Assembly (NCBI GenBank): GCA_002699085.1
Contig: PAAR01000007.1
Location: 1-64,000, forward strand
DNA: 64,000 nucleotides
Origin: Micavibrio sp.
GTDB lineage: Bacteria; Pseudomonadota; Alphaproteobacteria; Micavibrionales; UBA9664
Direction: 5' to 3'
The notes below the pieces were generated by a model. It searched no databases. It was not told the DNA's origin and saw only the letters and a program-made list of their open reading frames with translations. Positions within the stretch are counted from its first letter, which is position 1. Each line of letters starts with the position of its first letter. Made by a program: the position numbers and the translations under genes. Shown here one piece after another: positions 8,610 through 18,262 of this stretch.

Positions 8610-9907
8610 CCCCTGCAGCCCGTATCGCTGGACTTATAGATTTATTAGAACAAGTATTCACATGGCGTTTACCCGTAGATGTCACTGCAGGCGATTGGTT
8701 TCGTAATAAAAAATATATAGGCAGCAAAGACCGCTCCGAAATTGCTGAACGTCTATACCGTATTATGCGCCATAAAGCACGTTATAGCTGGCATTTAGCG
8801 CAAAGTAAGATGGCAGAAACACCACGTAATTTTGCGATTATTGATTGTGCCTTTCACGATGAGAAACCTGAAGAGCGTCTATTTTCTGGTGGTGGCAAAT
8901 ATGCCGTGGATGGATTATCCCCTGAAGAAACAAAACTTCTACACAAGCATCTTGGCCAAGACATTGAGACTAAAGACATGCCCTTGGACGTTCAATTAGA
9001 AGCCCCAGAATGGGCGGCAGAAATGCTAAAAAGACGCTTTGGCAAAAACTACGAGCCTGAAATGCGTGCCATGCAAACAATGGCACCACTTGATATTCGT
9101 GTAAATACTATCGGTACAACTATAGAAGCAGCCATGGGGTCACTACATAAAGACGGTGTACGTGTGCAGCGTACGCATTATGCCCCGCATGGTTTAAGGG
9201 TTGAGGGCAAAGCATATCTTGCAAAAACAAAGGCTTTTTCTAAGGGTCATGTTGAAATTCAAGATGAAGGCTCGCAGATGATCGCTGCGCTTTGTGGCGT
9301 CAAATCTGGAATGCGGGTACTTGATTATTGTGCTGGTGGGGGCGGCAAAACATTGGCGCTGGCTGCGCAAATGGGAAATAAGGGTTCAATCGTTGCCACG
9401 GACATGGATGAACGTCGCTTAGAGCGAGGTCGTAAACGGTATCGCAAAGCGCATATCCATAATGTTGAACTAAAATGCTTAAAAGATGAAAAGACCCAGA
9501 AATGGTTTAAACGTCAAAAAGAAACATTTGATGTTGTATTGGTGGACGCACCTTGCTCATCTTCTGGGACATGGCGGCGCAACCCAGAACTTCGCTGGCA
9601 TTTTTATGGCCCTTCATTAGATGAGATCAAGGCATTACAAACAGATATTCTAAACCGTGTCGGCAAAGCCGTCAAAAAAGGTGGTCGTTTAGTCTATGCA
9701 ACCTGCTCACTCTTTGAAGAAGAAAATGAAGCTCAGATTAAGGCATTCCTTGACGTTAACCCTGACTTTAAAGTATTGCCAGTGCAACAAGCGTGGGCTG
9801 ATATGGGTTTTGATACCCAATGCCCTGATACAGGTGATTTTATGAAGTTAAGCCCTGCCGCCCATGGCACTGACGGTTTTTTCACTGCAATTTTAGAGAA
9901 AAAATAG
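8606..9907 (+). CDS. RsmB/NOP2-Sun family rRNA (cytosine-5) methyltransferase
   Basis: The 433-residue protein has an N-terminal NusB-like region (AERLYRIMRHKARYSWHL) and a C-terminal SAM-binding domain (LDYCAGGGGKTLALAAQM). The two catalytic cysteines of RNA m5C methyltransferases are in VDAPCSSSGTWRRNPELRW and YATCSLFEEENE. The family modifies 16S rRNA or tRNA. It is translationally coupled to the upstream GNAT gene. Confidence 0.88.
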   Translation: MTPAARIAGLIDLLEQVFTWRLPVDVTAGDWFRNKKYIGSKDRSEIAERLYRIMRHKARYSWHLAQSKMAETPRNFAIIDCAFHDEKPEERLFSGGGKYAVDGLSPEETKLLHKHLGQDIETKDMPLDVQLEAPEWAAEMLKRRFGKNYEPEMRAMQTMAPLDIRVNTIGTTIEAAMGSLHKDGVRVQRTHYAPHGLRVEGKAYLAKTKAFSKGHVEIQDEGSQMIAALCGVKSGMRVLDYCAGGGGKTLALAAQMGNKGSIVATDMDERRLERGRKRYRKAHIHNVELKCLKDEKTQKWFKRQKETFDVVLVDAPCSSSGTWRRNPELRWHFYGPSLDEIKALQTDILNRVGKAVKKGGRLVYATCSLFEEENEAQIKAFLDVNPDFKVLPVQQAWADMGFDTQCPDTGDFMKLSPAAHGTDGFFTAILEKK

Positions 9908-9911
9908 ATGC

Positions 9912-10964
9912 CTAAAACCTGCGCCCTATTGATATAGCCCCAAAAATTGAAGGATCATCTTGCCCTTCAAACTCTCGGGACCGCCAATTCAATGTATAAG
10001 AAATTTGGGTACGGCCATACGTTAAACTAACCCCCGCACTGGCATCCGCTACACCATATTTTTTATCGACCGAAGGGCTGTCTTCAAAACTATTACCATC
10101 AAGAAAAATATTTCGGCCAATCGCCCGCCCTTCAACACCTGCAAATAATGACCACGCAAATTTATTATCCTGAACGGCAAAAAATCCATTGCCGGGCATT
10201 GCTGGGCGTACACGAGAGGGTTGTCCCTGCCATTGAAACTGCTTTGGCGTAAGTTGCAGTGTAAGGCCAGAGGAACCATAGGTATAAACATTTCCTAGCG
10301 TTGCCCCTATATGCGGCATAACACGAAATCTAAAGGCATCAATATCTGTTGCATAGGCTTCTGGCCATTGGCGTTGCCATGACACAATTAAACCAGGTTC
10401 ATTTTCCAATTGATAATCCCAGCCTTGTGGCTCATTAACACCTAAAAAATGATGGACAGTCCTTTGCGTTTGCTCTCCCAAAGCAGCTGGACCAACAATA
10501 CCTAGGGTTAACTCAACATCATCAATATGGTTATCACTCAGTGTTGAAAAACTAGCGGAACCATATAAGAAAGCGGCATATGGTCTATCACTCGGATTAG
10601 GTATAGCCGCCTGTGTATCTTGGGGTGTATAGAGATTTTGACCAACTGAATAACTAACAGATGTCGTTTCATTAACCTCAAATGTCGGAATATATTTATC
10701 AGCCAGATTTACGAGAAAAGGGGAGCGCATACCACGTTTAAAATAAGTCATACGTATGCCATTAGTATAATCCTGATCTGCTCCACTGCCGTAATTATCA
10801 TTCTCGGATGTTAAAGTCAGAAATGCATCATCGCTTTTTTTAATCTCGGCAGGCAAACGATCTTCAAAGCTTTGACCTTGCGCATAAGCATTTTGAGGAA
10901 AAATCAGCGTCAAAGATATTAAAAAGAATATAAAGAAGCTACGCTGCAACAGCATCATTTTCAT
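9912..10964 (-). CDS. Outer-membrane lipid A deacylase, LpxR family
   Basis: The 350-residue protein has a signal peptide (FFIFFLISLTLIFPQNAYAQ) and the DUF2219/LpxR hallmarks: SENDNYGSG, DQDYTNGIRMTYF, and VGPAALGEQTQRTVHHFLG followed by GWDYQL, which supply the Asn, Asp and His residues of the active site. It ends in ISIGRRF with a terminal Phe, as outer-membrane barrels do. LpxR removes the 3'-linked acyl chain from lipid A. Its start lies within the last 26 bases of the DivL-like kinase gene, so both are probably translated from one mRNA. Confidence 0.82.
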   Translation of the reverse strand: MKMMLLQRSFFIFFLISLTLIFPQNAYAQGQSFEDRLPAEIKKSDDAFLTLTSENDNYGSGADQDYTNGIRMTYFKRGMRSPFLVNLADKYIPTFEVNETTSVSYSVGQNLYTPQDTQAAIPNPSDRPYAAFLYGSASFSTLSDNHIDDVELTLGIVGPAALGEQTQRTVHHFLGVNEPQGWDYQLENEPGLIVSWQRQWPEAYATDIDAFRFRVMPHIGATLGNVYTYGSSGLTLQLTPKQFQWQGQPSRVRPAMPGNGFFAVQDNKFAWSLFAGVEGRAIGRNIFLDGNSFEDSPSVDKKYGVADASAGVSLTYGRTQISYTLNWRSREFEGQDDPSIFGAISIGRRF

Positions 10965-13260
10965 TTTTTACTTTCGACGGTATATATAGATATACTGTGG
11001 TACCCTTGCCCAGATCGCTTTCAAGCTCAACTTTACCACCATGCAATTCAACGATATTTTTCACCAATGACAGTCCCAAACCAACGCCTGTATTATTATG
11101 CTTTGTCGAAGAACCACGTTGGAATGGTTCAAAAATACGGCGCTGATCCTCTGGTTTAATACCGGGCCCTGTATCCGTGACACTAATCACAACACCACCA
11201 AATTCTTTATCTTTTTTAGCCTTGATCGTAATCTTGCCGTCTTCTGGTGTGAAACCAATCGCATTACGGATAAGGTTTAAAAGAATTTGTTTTAAACGCC
11301 GTTCATCGGCTTCTATTTTACCGATGGTTTTTGGACAATCAAGCTCCACACGGATCGACTCCTTACGCGCCCATTCTTGTGTCAGATTATAAATATTATC
11401 TAACATCGCTGGCACATTTACGGTATCAGGATGTAATTCTAAATAGCCCGCCTCAATCGTTGAAAGATCGAGAATATCATCAATCAAGCTGAGCAAGCGT
11501 TTACCAGCATCAGAAATGCCAGACGTATATTCTTCTTGGCGTTCATTAAGTGGGCCAAAATACTGATTGGCCAATATATCAGAAAAACCCATAATCGCAT
11601 TCAACGGCGTCCGCAGCTGATACGACACATTGGCCAAGAAATCTAATTTCAACCGCTCGGCTGTTTCAAGTGCGGCATTTTTCTCAAGCAAGGCTGTTTC
11701 AACATGGATCGTGGCCGTAATATCACCATAGGTAATCATCACCCCACCATCTGGCAGCGGTACAGTATAAACCAATATTACTGTACCATCCGCTAATTCT
11801 AAATTATCTTCTCGACTGGTTCGATCCAGCGCATGCCGCATCAATAAATTTCGAGCCTCCTGCCAACGATCTTCTGCAAAGCTCGTTTTTTTCTTGTCAA
11901 CAAGCTTAGTAATATGCGGCTCACCACTTAAATCTTCTGGTGGAATATTCCAAATCTTTGCGTAAGTAGGGTTATACAGCTTTAAACGACCATCCCCACC
12001 AAAAACAGCAACGCCTTCGGCTAAATTATCTAAGCTTTCCTTCTGCACCGCCATCAATGTGTTATAAGAGGATTCAAGCTCTAAAGAGCTGGTTACATCT
12101 TCAAAAGTCATAATAATGCCACCCGTTGGACGTGGAATACAAAGCTTTCTCACTGTACGGCTATCAGGCAAATGTAGCAGATCTTCTTTCGTCTCAAATA
12201 CTTCAGTGAAAAGAGACAGCCAGCTTTGCTTAAAGCTTCTAAAGTCAGCTTGCTCAGGCAAACGACGCATATCACGCAACCGCTCCATAATCTCGGATAA
12301 TTTTGGGTGTTGATTAAGCCAACTTTCTTCTAAATCCCAAAGCCTTGCAAATTCAGGATTGAAATATTCAAGACTTTCATCGGGATCAAAAAAGGCAATC
12401 GCTGATTGAATATGTTCAAAAAGAGCGGTCGCATTTTGAATAGATTGCTGTGTTGCAAGCTCTGCATCTTCTTGAGCAGTAATATCTTTAGTCATACAAA
12501 TAACTGCATCACGCCCTGGCATGGCAGTTGCCACAAAACGTAACAAGCGCCGCTGCCCATGCAACACAATATGACTTTCTTGAATTTGTCGATCCCCTGT
12601 TTGAAGGGCCAAAGCACAAAGTGCCTGCACTGTCGAAACAGGCTGTTTCTTATTTTTATTACTGCCGAATTTAAAAAATTGCTGTTCGTCTAAAATACGT
12701 TCTCTTGTCGATTCTAAACACTCAGCATAGAAACGATTAACCCATTCTAGTCTACCTTGTTGACCTGTAACCATCCAAATCGGTAGCGGCACTGTATCCA
12801 AAATCGTTTTAAAATAACTTTCACTTTCCTCAGCACGATCGCGCGCATCTGATAGCTCGTTCTTTTCAGCATAAACAGCCGTCATATCATTCACGCATAA
12901 AATGTCATAACTGACATTCAGGGCGAGATTGCGGCCTCGCTGACCTGTAAAATAGAGCACTTTTGACTTATCTTCTGTCCGTGCCTCATAGCTGAAATCA
13001 GTGCCCTTATTACGTAGAGCCATAAAATAACCCTCTAATGCGGCAGCATCTGTCGTGCTAAGAGCATTGTAAATATCGTTGATATCGCTAATTTGCTGTA
13101 ATCCAAGTAATTTGGGGAAATCAGGGGAATAAGCAAGTTCGCCTTTAGCAGACCAGCCACAATAAGCCCCTGGCATGGCTGACAAAAAAGCTTCAAGACG
13201 GGCAATTTCAGCTTTTAACTCGCTTTTACGCCCACCAATTAGCTTGCTCCAAAATCCCAT
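10939..13260 (-). CDS. divL: DivL-like PAS sensor pseudo-histidine kinase (phospho-acceptor His replaced by Tyr)
   Basis: The 773-residue protein contains several PAS-like segments (about 30-520), then a dimerisation domain, then a HATPase domain with an N box (LIRNAIGFTPEDG), DTGPGI and GVGLGLSLVKNIVELHGG. The H-box reads FLANVSYQLRTPLNAI: the residue expected to be His is Tyr547, encoded by TAT. This substitution, the length, and the PAS-HisKA-HATPase plan match Caulobacter DivL (769 residues, Tyr550), which controls CckA and hence CtrA. Unlike DivL, I see no clear N-terminal membrane helix, only a basic MGFWSKLIGGRK start. The symbol is by inference. Confidence 0.75.
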   Translation of the reverse strand: MGFWSKLIGGRKSELKAEIARLEAFLSAMPGAYCGWSAKGELAYSPDFPKLLGLQQISDINDIYNALSTTDAAALEGYFMALRNKGTDFSYEARTEDKSKVLYFTGQRGRNLALNVSYDILCVNDMTAVYAEKNELSDARDRAEESESYFKTILDTVPLPIWMVTGQQGRLEWVNRFYAECLESTRERILDEQQFFKFGSNKNKKQPVSTVQALCALALQTGDRQIQESHIVLHGQRRLLRFVATAMPGRDAVICMTKDITAQEDAELATQQSIQNATALFEHIQSAIAFFDPDESLEYFNPEFARLWDLEESWLNQHPKLSEIMERLRDMRRLPEQADFRSFKQSWLSLFTEVFETKEDLLHLPDSRTVRKLCIPRPTGGIIMTFEDVTSSLELESSYNTLMAVQKESLDNLAEGVAVFGGDGRLKLYNPTYAKIWNIPPEDLSGEPHITKLVDKKKTSFAEDRWQEARNLLMRHALDRTSREDNLELADGTVILVYTVPLPDGGVMITYGDITATIHVETALLEKNAALETAERLKLDFLANVSYQLRTPLNAIMGFSDILANQYFGPLNERQEEYTSGISDAGKRLLSLIDDILDLSTIEAGYLELHPDTVNVPAMLDNIYNLTQEWARKESIRVELDCPKTIGKIEADERRLKQILLNLIRNAIGFTPEDGKITIKAKKDKEFGGVVISVTDTGPGIKPEDQRRIFEPFQRGSSTKHNNTGVGLGLSLVKNIVELHGGKVELESDLGKGTTVYLYIPSKVKNENDAVAA

Positions 13261-13309
13261 TTAATGAGTGTAACTTGATATAGATTGATTTTAAAGAATG
13301 ATTTTATCT

Positions 13310-14938
13310 TTAGCCTAAATCACGCTGTTGTAAACGTGTTGGCTTTAAAGATGGTGGACTTGGCTGTTTTGAAAGAACGTCCGTTTCACAGAAATTTTTG
13401 AGCTCAGATGACATCTTAATATCTACAGCATAAGAAGGTGGATTCATTAAATCCTCACAAAACACTGCACGAATAAAATTACTTTTTGTATCAACCAATG
13501 TCGCCTCAGCTAAGATCTCTTGATATTCTACAGCATCAATAGCTGCCTTGGTTTTTTCTATATTTGTATATACTTCGGCACTTTCATCACAAATTGCCTG
13601 CATTCTCTCACTCGTATTGCAAATATCTGGCGTAAGGCCTGCCTCTATATAACGCTTGTTCTTAACCATTTCTTGCTCTTGTTTATATTTAACAAGACCA
13701 ACAGAAGCCGCCAATCCGAAGAGAGGTAGGCCAATAAACACAGCCAAAAACTTGCCGACTGTTTTAGAGGAAATTTGTTCTACCTTTTTCGCATCAGCCA
13801 ATATCTTATCCATATCAATTTGCGCTTGATCTTTTTCATCGACGACAGATGGATCGTTTATAACTGGCTCTGCTTCAGCCTCTGCGACCGGTGTCCCTTT
13901 CGGTAATTTGGCCACAACTGATTTGAACGCAGCTCTAACATTAATTTTCGGCATGCTCATCTTAGGCCATGACATTTTTGACAGTATGCTAGTTTTTTGC
14001 GCTACCCTAGGTAAAATAAATTCAGCCGCTTCAATACCTAAAATGCTCTGGCGCATTGACAAGAACGCTTCCGCCTTCTTCTTGATTCGTTGTTTATGCG
14101 CTTCTTGAAGTCGATTTCTTGCTTTTAAATATTCATACTTTTCAAAAAACGCTTTTGTATTTCCTTTGAAATTGGCTTCCGCTAAGGCAGCTATAAATTC
14201 AGATTCCTTTAACAAATCATGTAAATGTTTTGCAACATTAGACACACGTAATGCGTCCAGTTCATTTACAAACTTTTGAGTTTTCTCAGCATAAGAAATC
14301 ATTGCCTCAATCCCTAATCCTTGCTGGGATGCTTTCGGCAAATACAATATTTTATCAATAAAAGGGGCTAGCTTACTTTGTGTTCTTGAATCTGTAACAT
14401 CGTAAGGAAAGTCTTCTGGAAAGAGCCCAATAACCTTATTAATTAATAACAAACATTGATCAAAATTTTGTGCCTGCTGCGCTTGACTTAATGCGTTAAA
14501 AGAAGCTTTTCCTTCGCTCAAAACATTTTCATCTACACTGTCGAATAAAAGATGTTGGCGGATAATTTCTAAATCAAGTTGAGGGTCAAAAACGACAGGG
14601 TTTTGAAGAGCGTTTAGCACAGAGTCACTGTCTACATCAGTAAAATAAGCCGAATTTTCGAGAATAAATTGGTATAAATTTTCTTTATTAATCTCGCTGA
14701 AGTTAACCGCTATCTTAGCTTGATGACCGACTGTATATGACACAGCACGATAATAGAAATCCACATCTACATTGTTTGGCGCAAAACGATCAACACAATC
14801 TACCCATATAGCCACAAGAGCTTTTTGCCAGTCACTTTCATAATGCGGCATTGTCGCTTGCTCTTTATCTTGAGAATGTATTTGTACTGGTTCAATCATA
14901 TTCATATATCTTTTATTATTTCTGCGCCACTCTATCAT
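13310..14938 (-). CDS. Large hypothetical protein with one membrane helix
   Basis: Not recognised. The 542-residue product has a long, mostly helical N-terminal part, a lysine/arginine-rich middle (RQRIKKKAEAFL), a proline- and alanine-rich linker (TPVAEAEAEPVINDP), then one hydrophobic helix near residues 395-416 (FLAVFIGLPLFGLAASVGL). About 120 residues with several cysteines follow. This suggests a cytoplasmic domain tied to the inner membrane with a small periplasmic tail. In-frame ATGs at 14905 and 14899 are plausible alternative starts. It sits 49 bases upstream of the divL-like gene on the same strand. Confidence 0.6.
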   Translation of the reverse strand: MIEWRRNNKRYMNMIEPVQIHSQDKEQATMPHYESDWQKALVAIWVDCVDRFAPNNVDVDFYYRAVSYTVGHQAKIAVNFSEINKENLYQFILENSAYFTDVDSDSVLNALQNPVVFDPQLDLEIIRQHLLFDSVDENVLSEGKASFNALSQAQQAQNFDQCLLLINKVIGLFPEDFPYDVTDSRTQSKLAPFIDKILYLPKASQQGLGIEAMISYAEKTQKFVNELDALRVSNVAKHLHDLLKESEFIAALAEANFKGNTKAFFEKYEYLKARNRLQEAHKQRIKKKAEAFLSMRQSILGIEAAEFILPRVAQKTSILSKMSWPKMSMPKINVRAAFKSVVAKLPKGTPVAEAEAEPVINDPSVVDEKDQAQIDMDKILADAKKVEQISSKTVGKFLAVFIGLPLFGLAASVGLVKYKQEQEMVKNKRYIEAGLTPDICNTSERMQAICDESAEVYTNIEKTKAAIDAVEYQEILAEATLVDTKSNFIRAVFCEDLMNPPSYAVDIKMSSELKNFCETDVLSKQPSPPSLKPTRLQQRDLG

Positions 14939-15023
14939 AGATATGTAAAATAATCAAACTTTTATGCTTTGATTTTTCTCAATGCTGGACGGTTATTCAT
15001 ACATAGCTTATAAATATCTTTAT

Positions 15024-15854
15024 ATGCGATTTAGTGCCGAATTTTTTTGCCCCCACACTGCCGATGAAAAACGGGAATTATTAAAACTTACTGAAAGCTT
15101 AAGTACCTATAATCCAAGCTTTTTTAGTATTACGTTTAGTACCAAAACACAAGAGTTTGACAGCAGTCTTAAGCTTGCTCAAACCATACAAAATCATACC
15201 GATACGCCTGTTGCTCTCCATATGAGCTGTATCGGTACCCCTAAAGATATTTTAAAACAACGTTTAGACAAGGCTTTAAACGCAGAAATTCAGCACATTG
15301 TTGCGCTACGGGGTGATTGGCCCCGAAGCCGAGAGGATAAGCCGCCTCAAGGAAATGAATATTGCCACTATGCCAGTGATTTTGTTGCATTGATAAAATC
15401 TCATGCACCTGCGATTAAAATATCAGTCGGTGCTTATCCAGAAAAACACAAGCAAGCCGAAACGCTAGGTCAAGATATACAACACTTAAAACAAAAACTC
15501 GATCAAGGGGCAGACCAAGCCATCACACAATTCTATTTTGACCAGCTATATTTTGATGATTTTGTGAAGAAAACAGCGCAAGCTGGCATTACCAAACCTA
15601 TTATTGCTGGATTGATGGCAATTAGTGATTTTGAGCTTATTTCACGCTTTGCTCATGGTGCTGAGGCTAAAATACCTGAGACGATTACCCGACGCTTTGC
15701 AGATTTATCATCAGAGAAAATGATTGAGGAAGGTACCATCTTCCTACAAGAACAAATTATTACTGCCCAAAAATCAGGCGTTGAAGAAATTCATCTTTAT
15801 CCAATGAATAAGCCAAACCCTATCTTGAAAGCTTTGGACCACTTTTTCGCTTAA
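15024..15854 (+). CDS. metF: Methylenetetrahydrofolate reductase
   Basis: Reduces 5,10-methylene- to 5-methyl-tetrahydrofolate with an FAD cofactor, supplying methyl groups for methionine synthesis. Start set at ATG 15024 because the family begins with the SAEFFCP-type strand; the track start at 14982 adds 14 unrelated residues. Landmarks are ALHMSCIG, HIVALRGDWP (the family's ALRGD motif), KISVGAYPEKH and DQAITQFYFD, which together build the FAD/folate barrel. At 276 residues the length is normal. The 3' end overlaps the convergent gene by 35 bases. Confidence 0.9.
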   Translation: MRFSAEFFCPHTADEKRELLKLTESLSTYNPSFFSITFSTKTQEFDSSLKLAQTIQNHTDTPVALHMSCIGTPKDILKQRLDKALNAEIQHIVALRGDWPRSREDKPPQGNEYCHYASDFVALIKSHAPAIKISVGAYPEKHKQAETLGQDIQHLKQKLDQGADQAITQFYFDQLYFDDFVKKTAQAGITKPIIAGLMAISDFELISRFAHGAEAKIPETITRRFADLSSEKMIEEGTIFLQEQIITAQKSGVEEIHLYPMNKPNPILKALDHFFA

Positions 15855-16374
15855 TGTCTTCAATAATATCTATGACATTTCTATTAACAACACGGCATAT
15901 ATTTTGTTCATTAGCCATAGAAAGAACACCATCTCTATCAGTACGCCGTGCAAAATTTCTGAGCACAGGATTTGCAAATACATAGGAAATCATACTTAGT
16001 CCATCGTGGATATCTATTTTTTCTACCGCTTGACCATGGTCACTATGTTTATCAATAAATGTCGTTAGCGATTTGGCAATTTCAGAAGCTGTATGTTTAG
16101 ATGTTTTACCATCTACAATAATAGTGAAAGCACCTTCTGCAGAAACATTAAAATGTAGGTGAATTTCTGAATTACCTTGCGCTTTTTTATTACCCGAGAC
16201 ATTAATATATCTCTGTTTAAAACCTCTCTCTTTGAGTTTTGACAAAGCTATCAAATAATTACATTGAAATAGGGCAGATAATTCTTCAAATTCTCTATTC
16301 TCTGTTTGAGCTAAATCGCCCAAAGTTCTTTGGAACATTTCAGCAGCAGTCTTTGCAGCGACACCTTTAGGCAT
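15820..16374 (-). CDS. Hypothetical protein
   Basis: Not recognised. Start set at ATG 16374, with GGAGG 9 bases upstream; the GTG of the track at 16383 abuts that GGAGG and would be too close. The 184-residue protein is soluble in appearance, with a central beta-rich part (INVSGNKKAQGNSEIHLHFNVS) and a basic C-terminus (IKRKSGPKLSR). No membrane helix or catalytic motif is evident. It overlaps metF by 35 bases at the 3' end and diverges from the cNMP-EAL gene. Confidence 0.55.
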   Translation of the reverse strand: MPKGVAAKTAAEMFQRTLGDLAQTENREFEELSALFQCNYLIALSKLKERGFKQRYINVSGNKKAQGNSEIHLHFNVSAEGAFTIIVDGKTSKHTASEIAKSLTTFIDKHSDHGQAVEKIDIHDGLSMISYVFANPVLRNFARRTDRDGVLSMANEQNICRVVNRNVIDIIEDIKRKSGPKLSR

Positions 16375-16506
16375 TTCAATCACCCTCCATCGTTATTTTT
16401 AATTTTTTGTCATAATATATACTATATGTGGTATTTTTACAAGGAAAGTATATTTAACGAAGAAATTGTAACAAAGAGATTTTACAATTTCCATGGCTTA
16501 GCTACT

Positions 16507-17787
16507 ATGAGAACTATGAACATTCAAAAAGACACAATCAGCCAACACCTCTCATTCAAAAAAGGGGACTATATCTTCAAAAAGGGAGATATGCGCGATC
16601 ATGCCTTTATTATCATTGATGGCTCTGTCGCCATTATCACCCAATCCCATACAGGCGCTGAGTCCATTGGCTCAATGTTAAGTGCTGGTGATATTTTCGG
16701 TGAAATGGCACTGATGGAACCCGGTGTGCGTACAGCTGCTGCACGTGCCACAGCTGATACAGATGTCTATGCGATCTCTCGGGCGGGGGTTAAAGAACGG
16801 ATCAGCGGTATGGATCCGATCATCTCAACGCTTTTCTCACTGTTGATTGACCGGTACCGTAAAACCCGTATTTATTTGCCTGAATCGGCCGATCTTCCTG
16901 ATCCAGAACATGTTATTCAACATCTTAGAAACTTAGCACAATTAGAAAAAGATATTGAAGCGCCAACACCTGAAACTATCAGCCATGAAATATTTGGTAA
17001 TATTGCCCATCAACGTAAATCTGCTCTTGAAGAGCTGGATATGGAGCAAAAAATCATTAACGCCCTGCGCTATGATGAGATGAAAGCTTGGTTGCAACCT
17101 GTCGTTGATATACAGACAAAAAAGCCAAAAGTTATTGGTTTTGAAGCACTTGTTCGCTGGCATGATCGTGATGGCAATATCATTATGCCCTTCGAGTTTT
17201 TGCCTTTTGCAGAACGCTTACAAATGATCGGCAGCATTGATTACGCTATTTTAGACCAAGCATGTGCTTTTATTCATCAATGGAAAAAGAAGAAACTATT
17301 CGTTAGTACCAATCTTTCAGGGCTACATTTCAAAGATGAGAGCATTGTTGGTATGATTGAGAAAATATTAGAAGACCAGCAAGCTGACCCTGCGAATCTA
17401 AAAGTAGAGGTTACTGAAACCTCATTGATTGATGACCCAGACCAAGCGCAGGCAATTTTATTCAAATTAAAAGACCTCGGCGTTCAGATTGCTTTGGATG
17501 ATTTCGGTACAGGCTATTCATCACTGAGCTACCTACATAAATTCCCGATTGATGTCTTAAAAATTGACCGCTCATTTGTCTCTCGTCTAACCCATGACAA
17601 GCGCAGCGTTGATATTATCCGTGCTATTGTCACTATGGCACAAGGCTTCCAAATGCAGGTCATTGCTGAAGGGATTGAAACAGAGGCAGAGCTCACCATG
17701 ATCCGTGATATTGGTTGTCCTATGGCACAAGGATATTACTTCGGCAAAGCGATGCCCTTTGACCAAGCTGAAGTTCTAGTTAAATAA
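16507..17787 (+). CDS. Cyclic-nucleotide-binding domain plus EAL phosphodiesterase
   Basis: The 426-residue protein joins a cNMP/Crp-type sensor domain (about 10-115; SAGDIFGEMALMEPGVRTAAARA is the phosphate-binding cassette) to an EAL domain (about 180-426). EAL catalytic motifs are intact: FEALVRW, NLSG, TETSLI, LDDFGTGYSS, AEGIETEAE and QGYYFGKAMP, so c-di-GMP hydrolysis is expected. It may couple a nucleotide signal to c-di-GMP breakdown. The start at 16507 is preferred over the track's 16330, which would overlap the divergent gene and add unrelated residues; ATG 16516 is also possible. Confidence 0.85.
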   Translation: MRTMNIQKDTISQHLSFKKGDYIFKKGDMRDHAFIIIDGSVAIITQSHTGAESIGSMLSAGDIFGEMALMEPGVRTAAARATADTDVYAISRAGVKERISGMDPIISTLFSLLIDRYRKTRIYLPESADLPDPEHVIQHLRNLAQLEKDIEAPTPETISHEIFGNIAHQRKSALEELDMEQKIINALRYDEMKAWLQPVVDIQTKKPKVIGFEALVRWHDRDGNIIMPFEFLPFAERLQMIGSIDYAILDQACAFIHQWKKKKLFVSTNLSGLHFKDESIVGMIEKILEDQQADPANLKVEVTETSLIDDPDQAQAILFKLKDLGVQIALDDFGTGYSSLSYLHKFPIDVLKIDRSFVSRLTHDKRSVDIIRAIVTMAQGFQMQVIAEGIETEAELTMIRDIGCPMAQGYYFGKAMPFDQAEVLVK

Positions 17788-17788
17788 A

Positions 17789-18235
17789 TTATCTTCTTTG
17801 GATAAAAAATTCTTTTAACAGATCACCACAATTTTTTTCATCCATACCGCCATAGACCTCTGGCGCATGGTGACATGTTGGCTGATTAAAAAATTGCCCG
17901 CCATGATCGACACCACCACCTTTTGGATCATAAGCGCCAAAATAAAGCCGTTTTATACGAGCAAATGAAATCGCCGCTGCACACATCGCACAAGGCTCTA
18001 AGGTAACATAGAGATCACACTCATTAAGCCGCACTGAACCAAGCTTCTTCGCCGCTTCACGGATCACCAGCACTTCGGCATGAGCCGTTGGATCATGGGT
18101 TGCTTCACATTGATTGCCGCTTTTCGCAATAATTTCACCTGTTGCAGATACTAAAACAGCGCCGACAGGTATCTCTCCCGCTTGCGCTGATTTTTTTGCC
18201 TCTAAAAGGGCGATATTTAAATAATCTTGTTTCAC
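17789..18235 (-). CDS. tadA: tRNA-specific adenosine deaminase
   Basis: Deaminates the wobble adenosine of tRNA-Arg(ACG) to inosine. The 148-residue protein has the zinc and proton-shuttle motifs HAEVLVIREAA and LEPCAMCAAAI, followed by FGAYDPKGGGVDHG. The start is a GTG (18235). It converges with the EAL gene with one base between the stops, and trxA lies just upstream on the same strand. Confidence 0.93.
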   Translation of the reverse strand: MKQDYLNIALLEAKKSAQAGEIPVGAVLVSATGEIIAKSGNQCEATHDPTAHAEVLVIREAAKKLGSVRLNECDLYVTLEPCAMCAAAISFARIKRLYFGAYDPKGGGVDHGGQFFNQPTCHHAPEVYGGMDEKNCGDLLKEFFIQRR

Positions 18236-18262
18236 CTAGCCAGTCTAAAACCAGTTAAGCTT

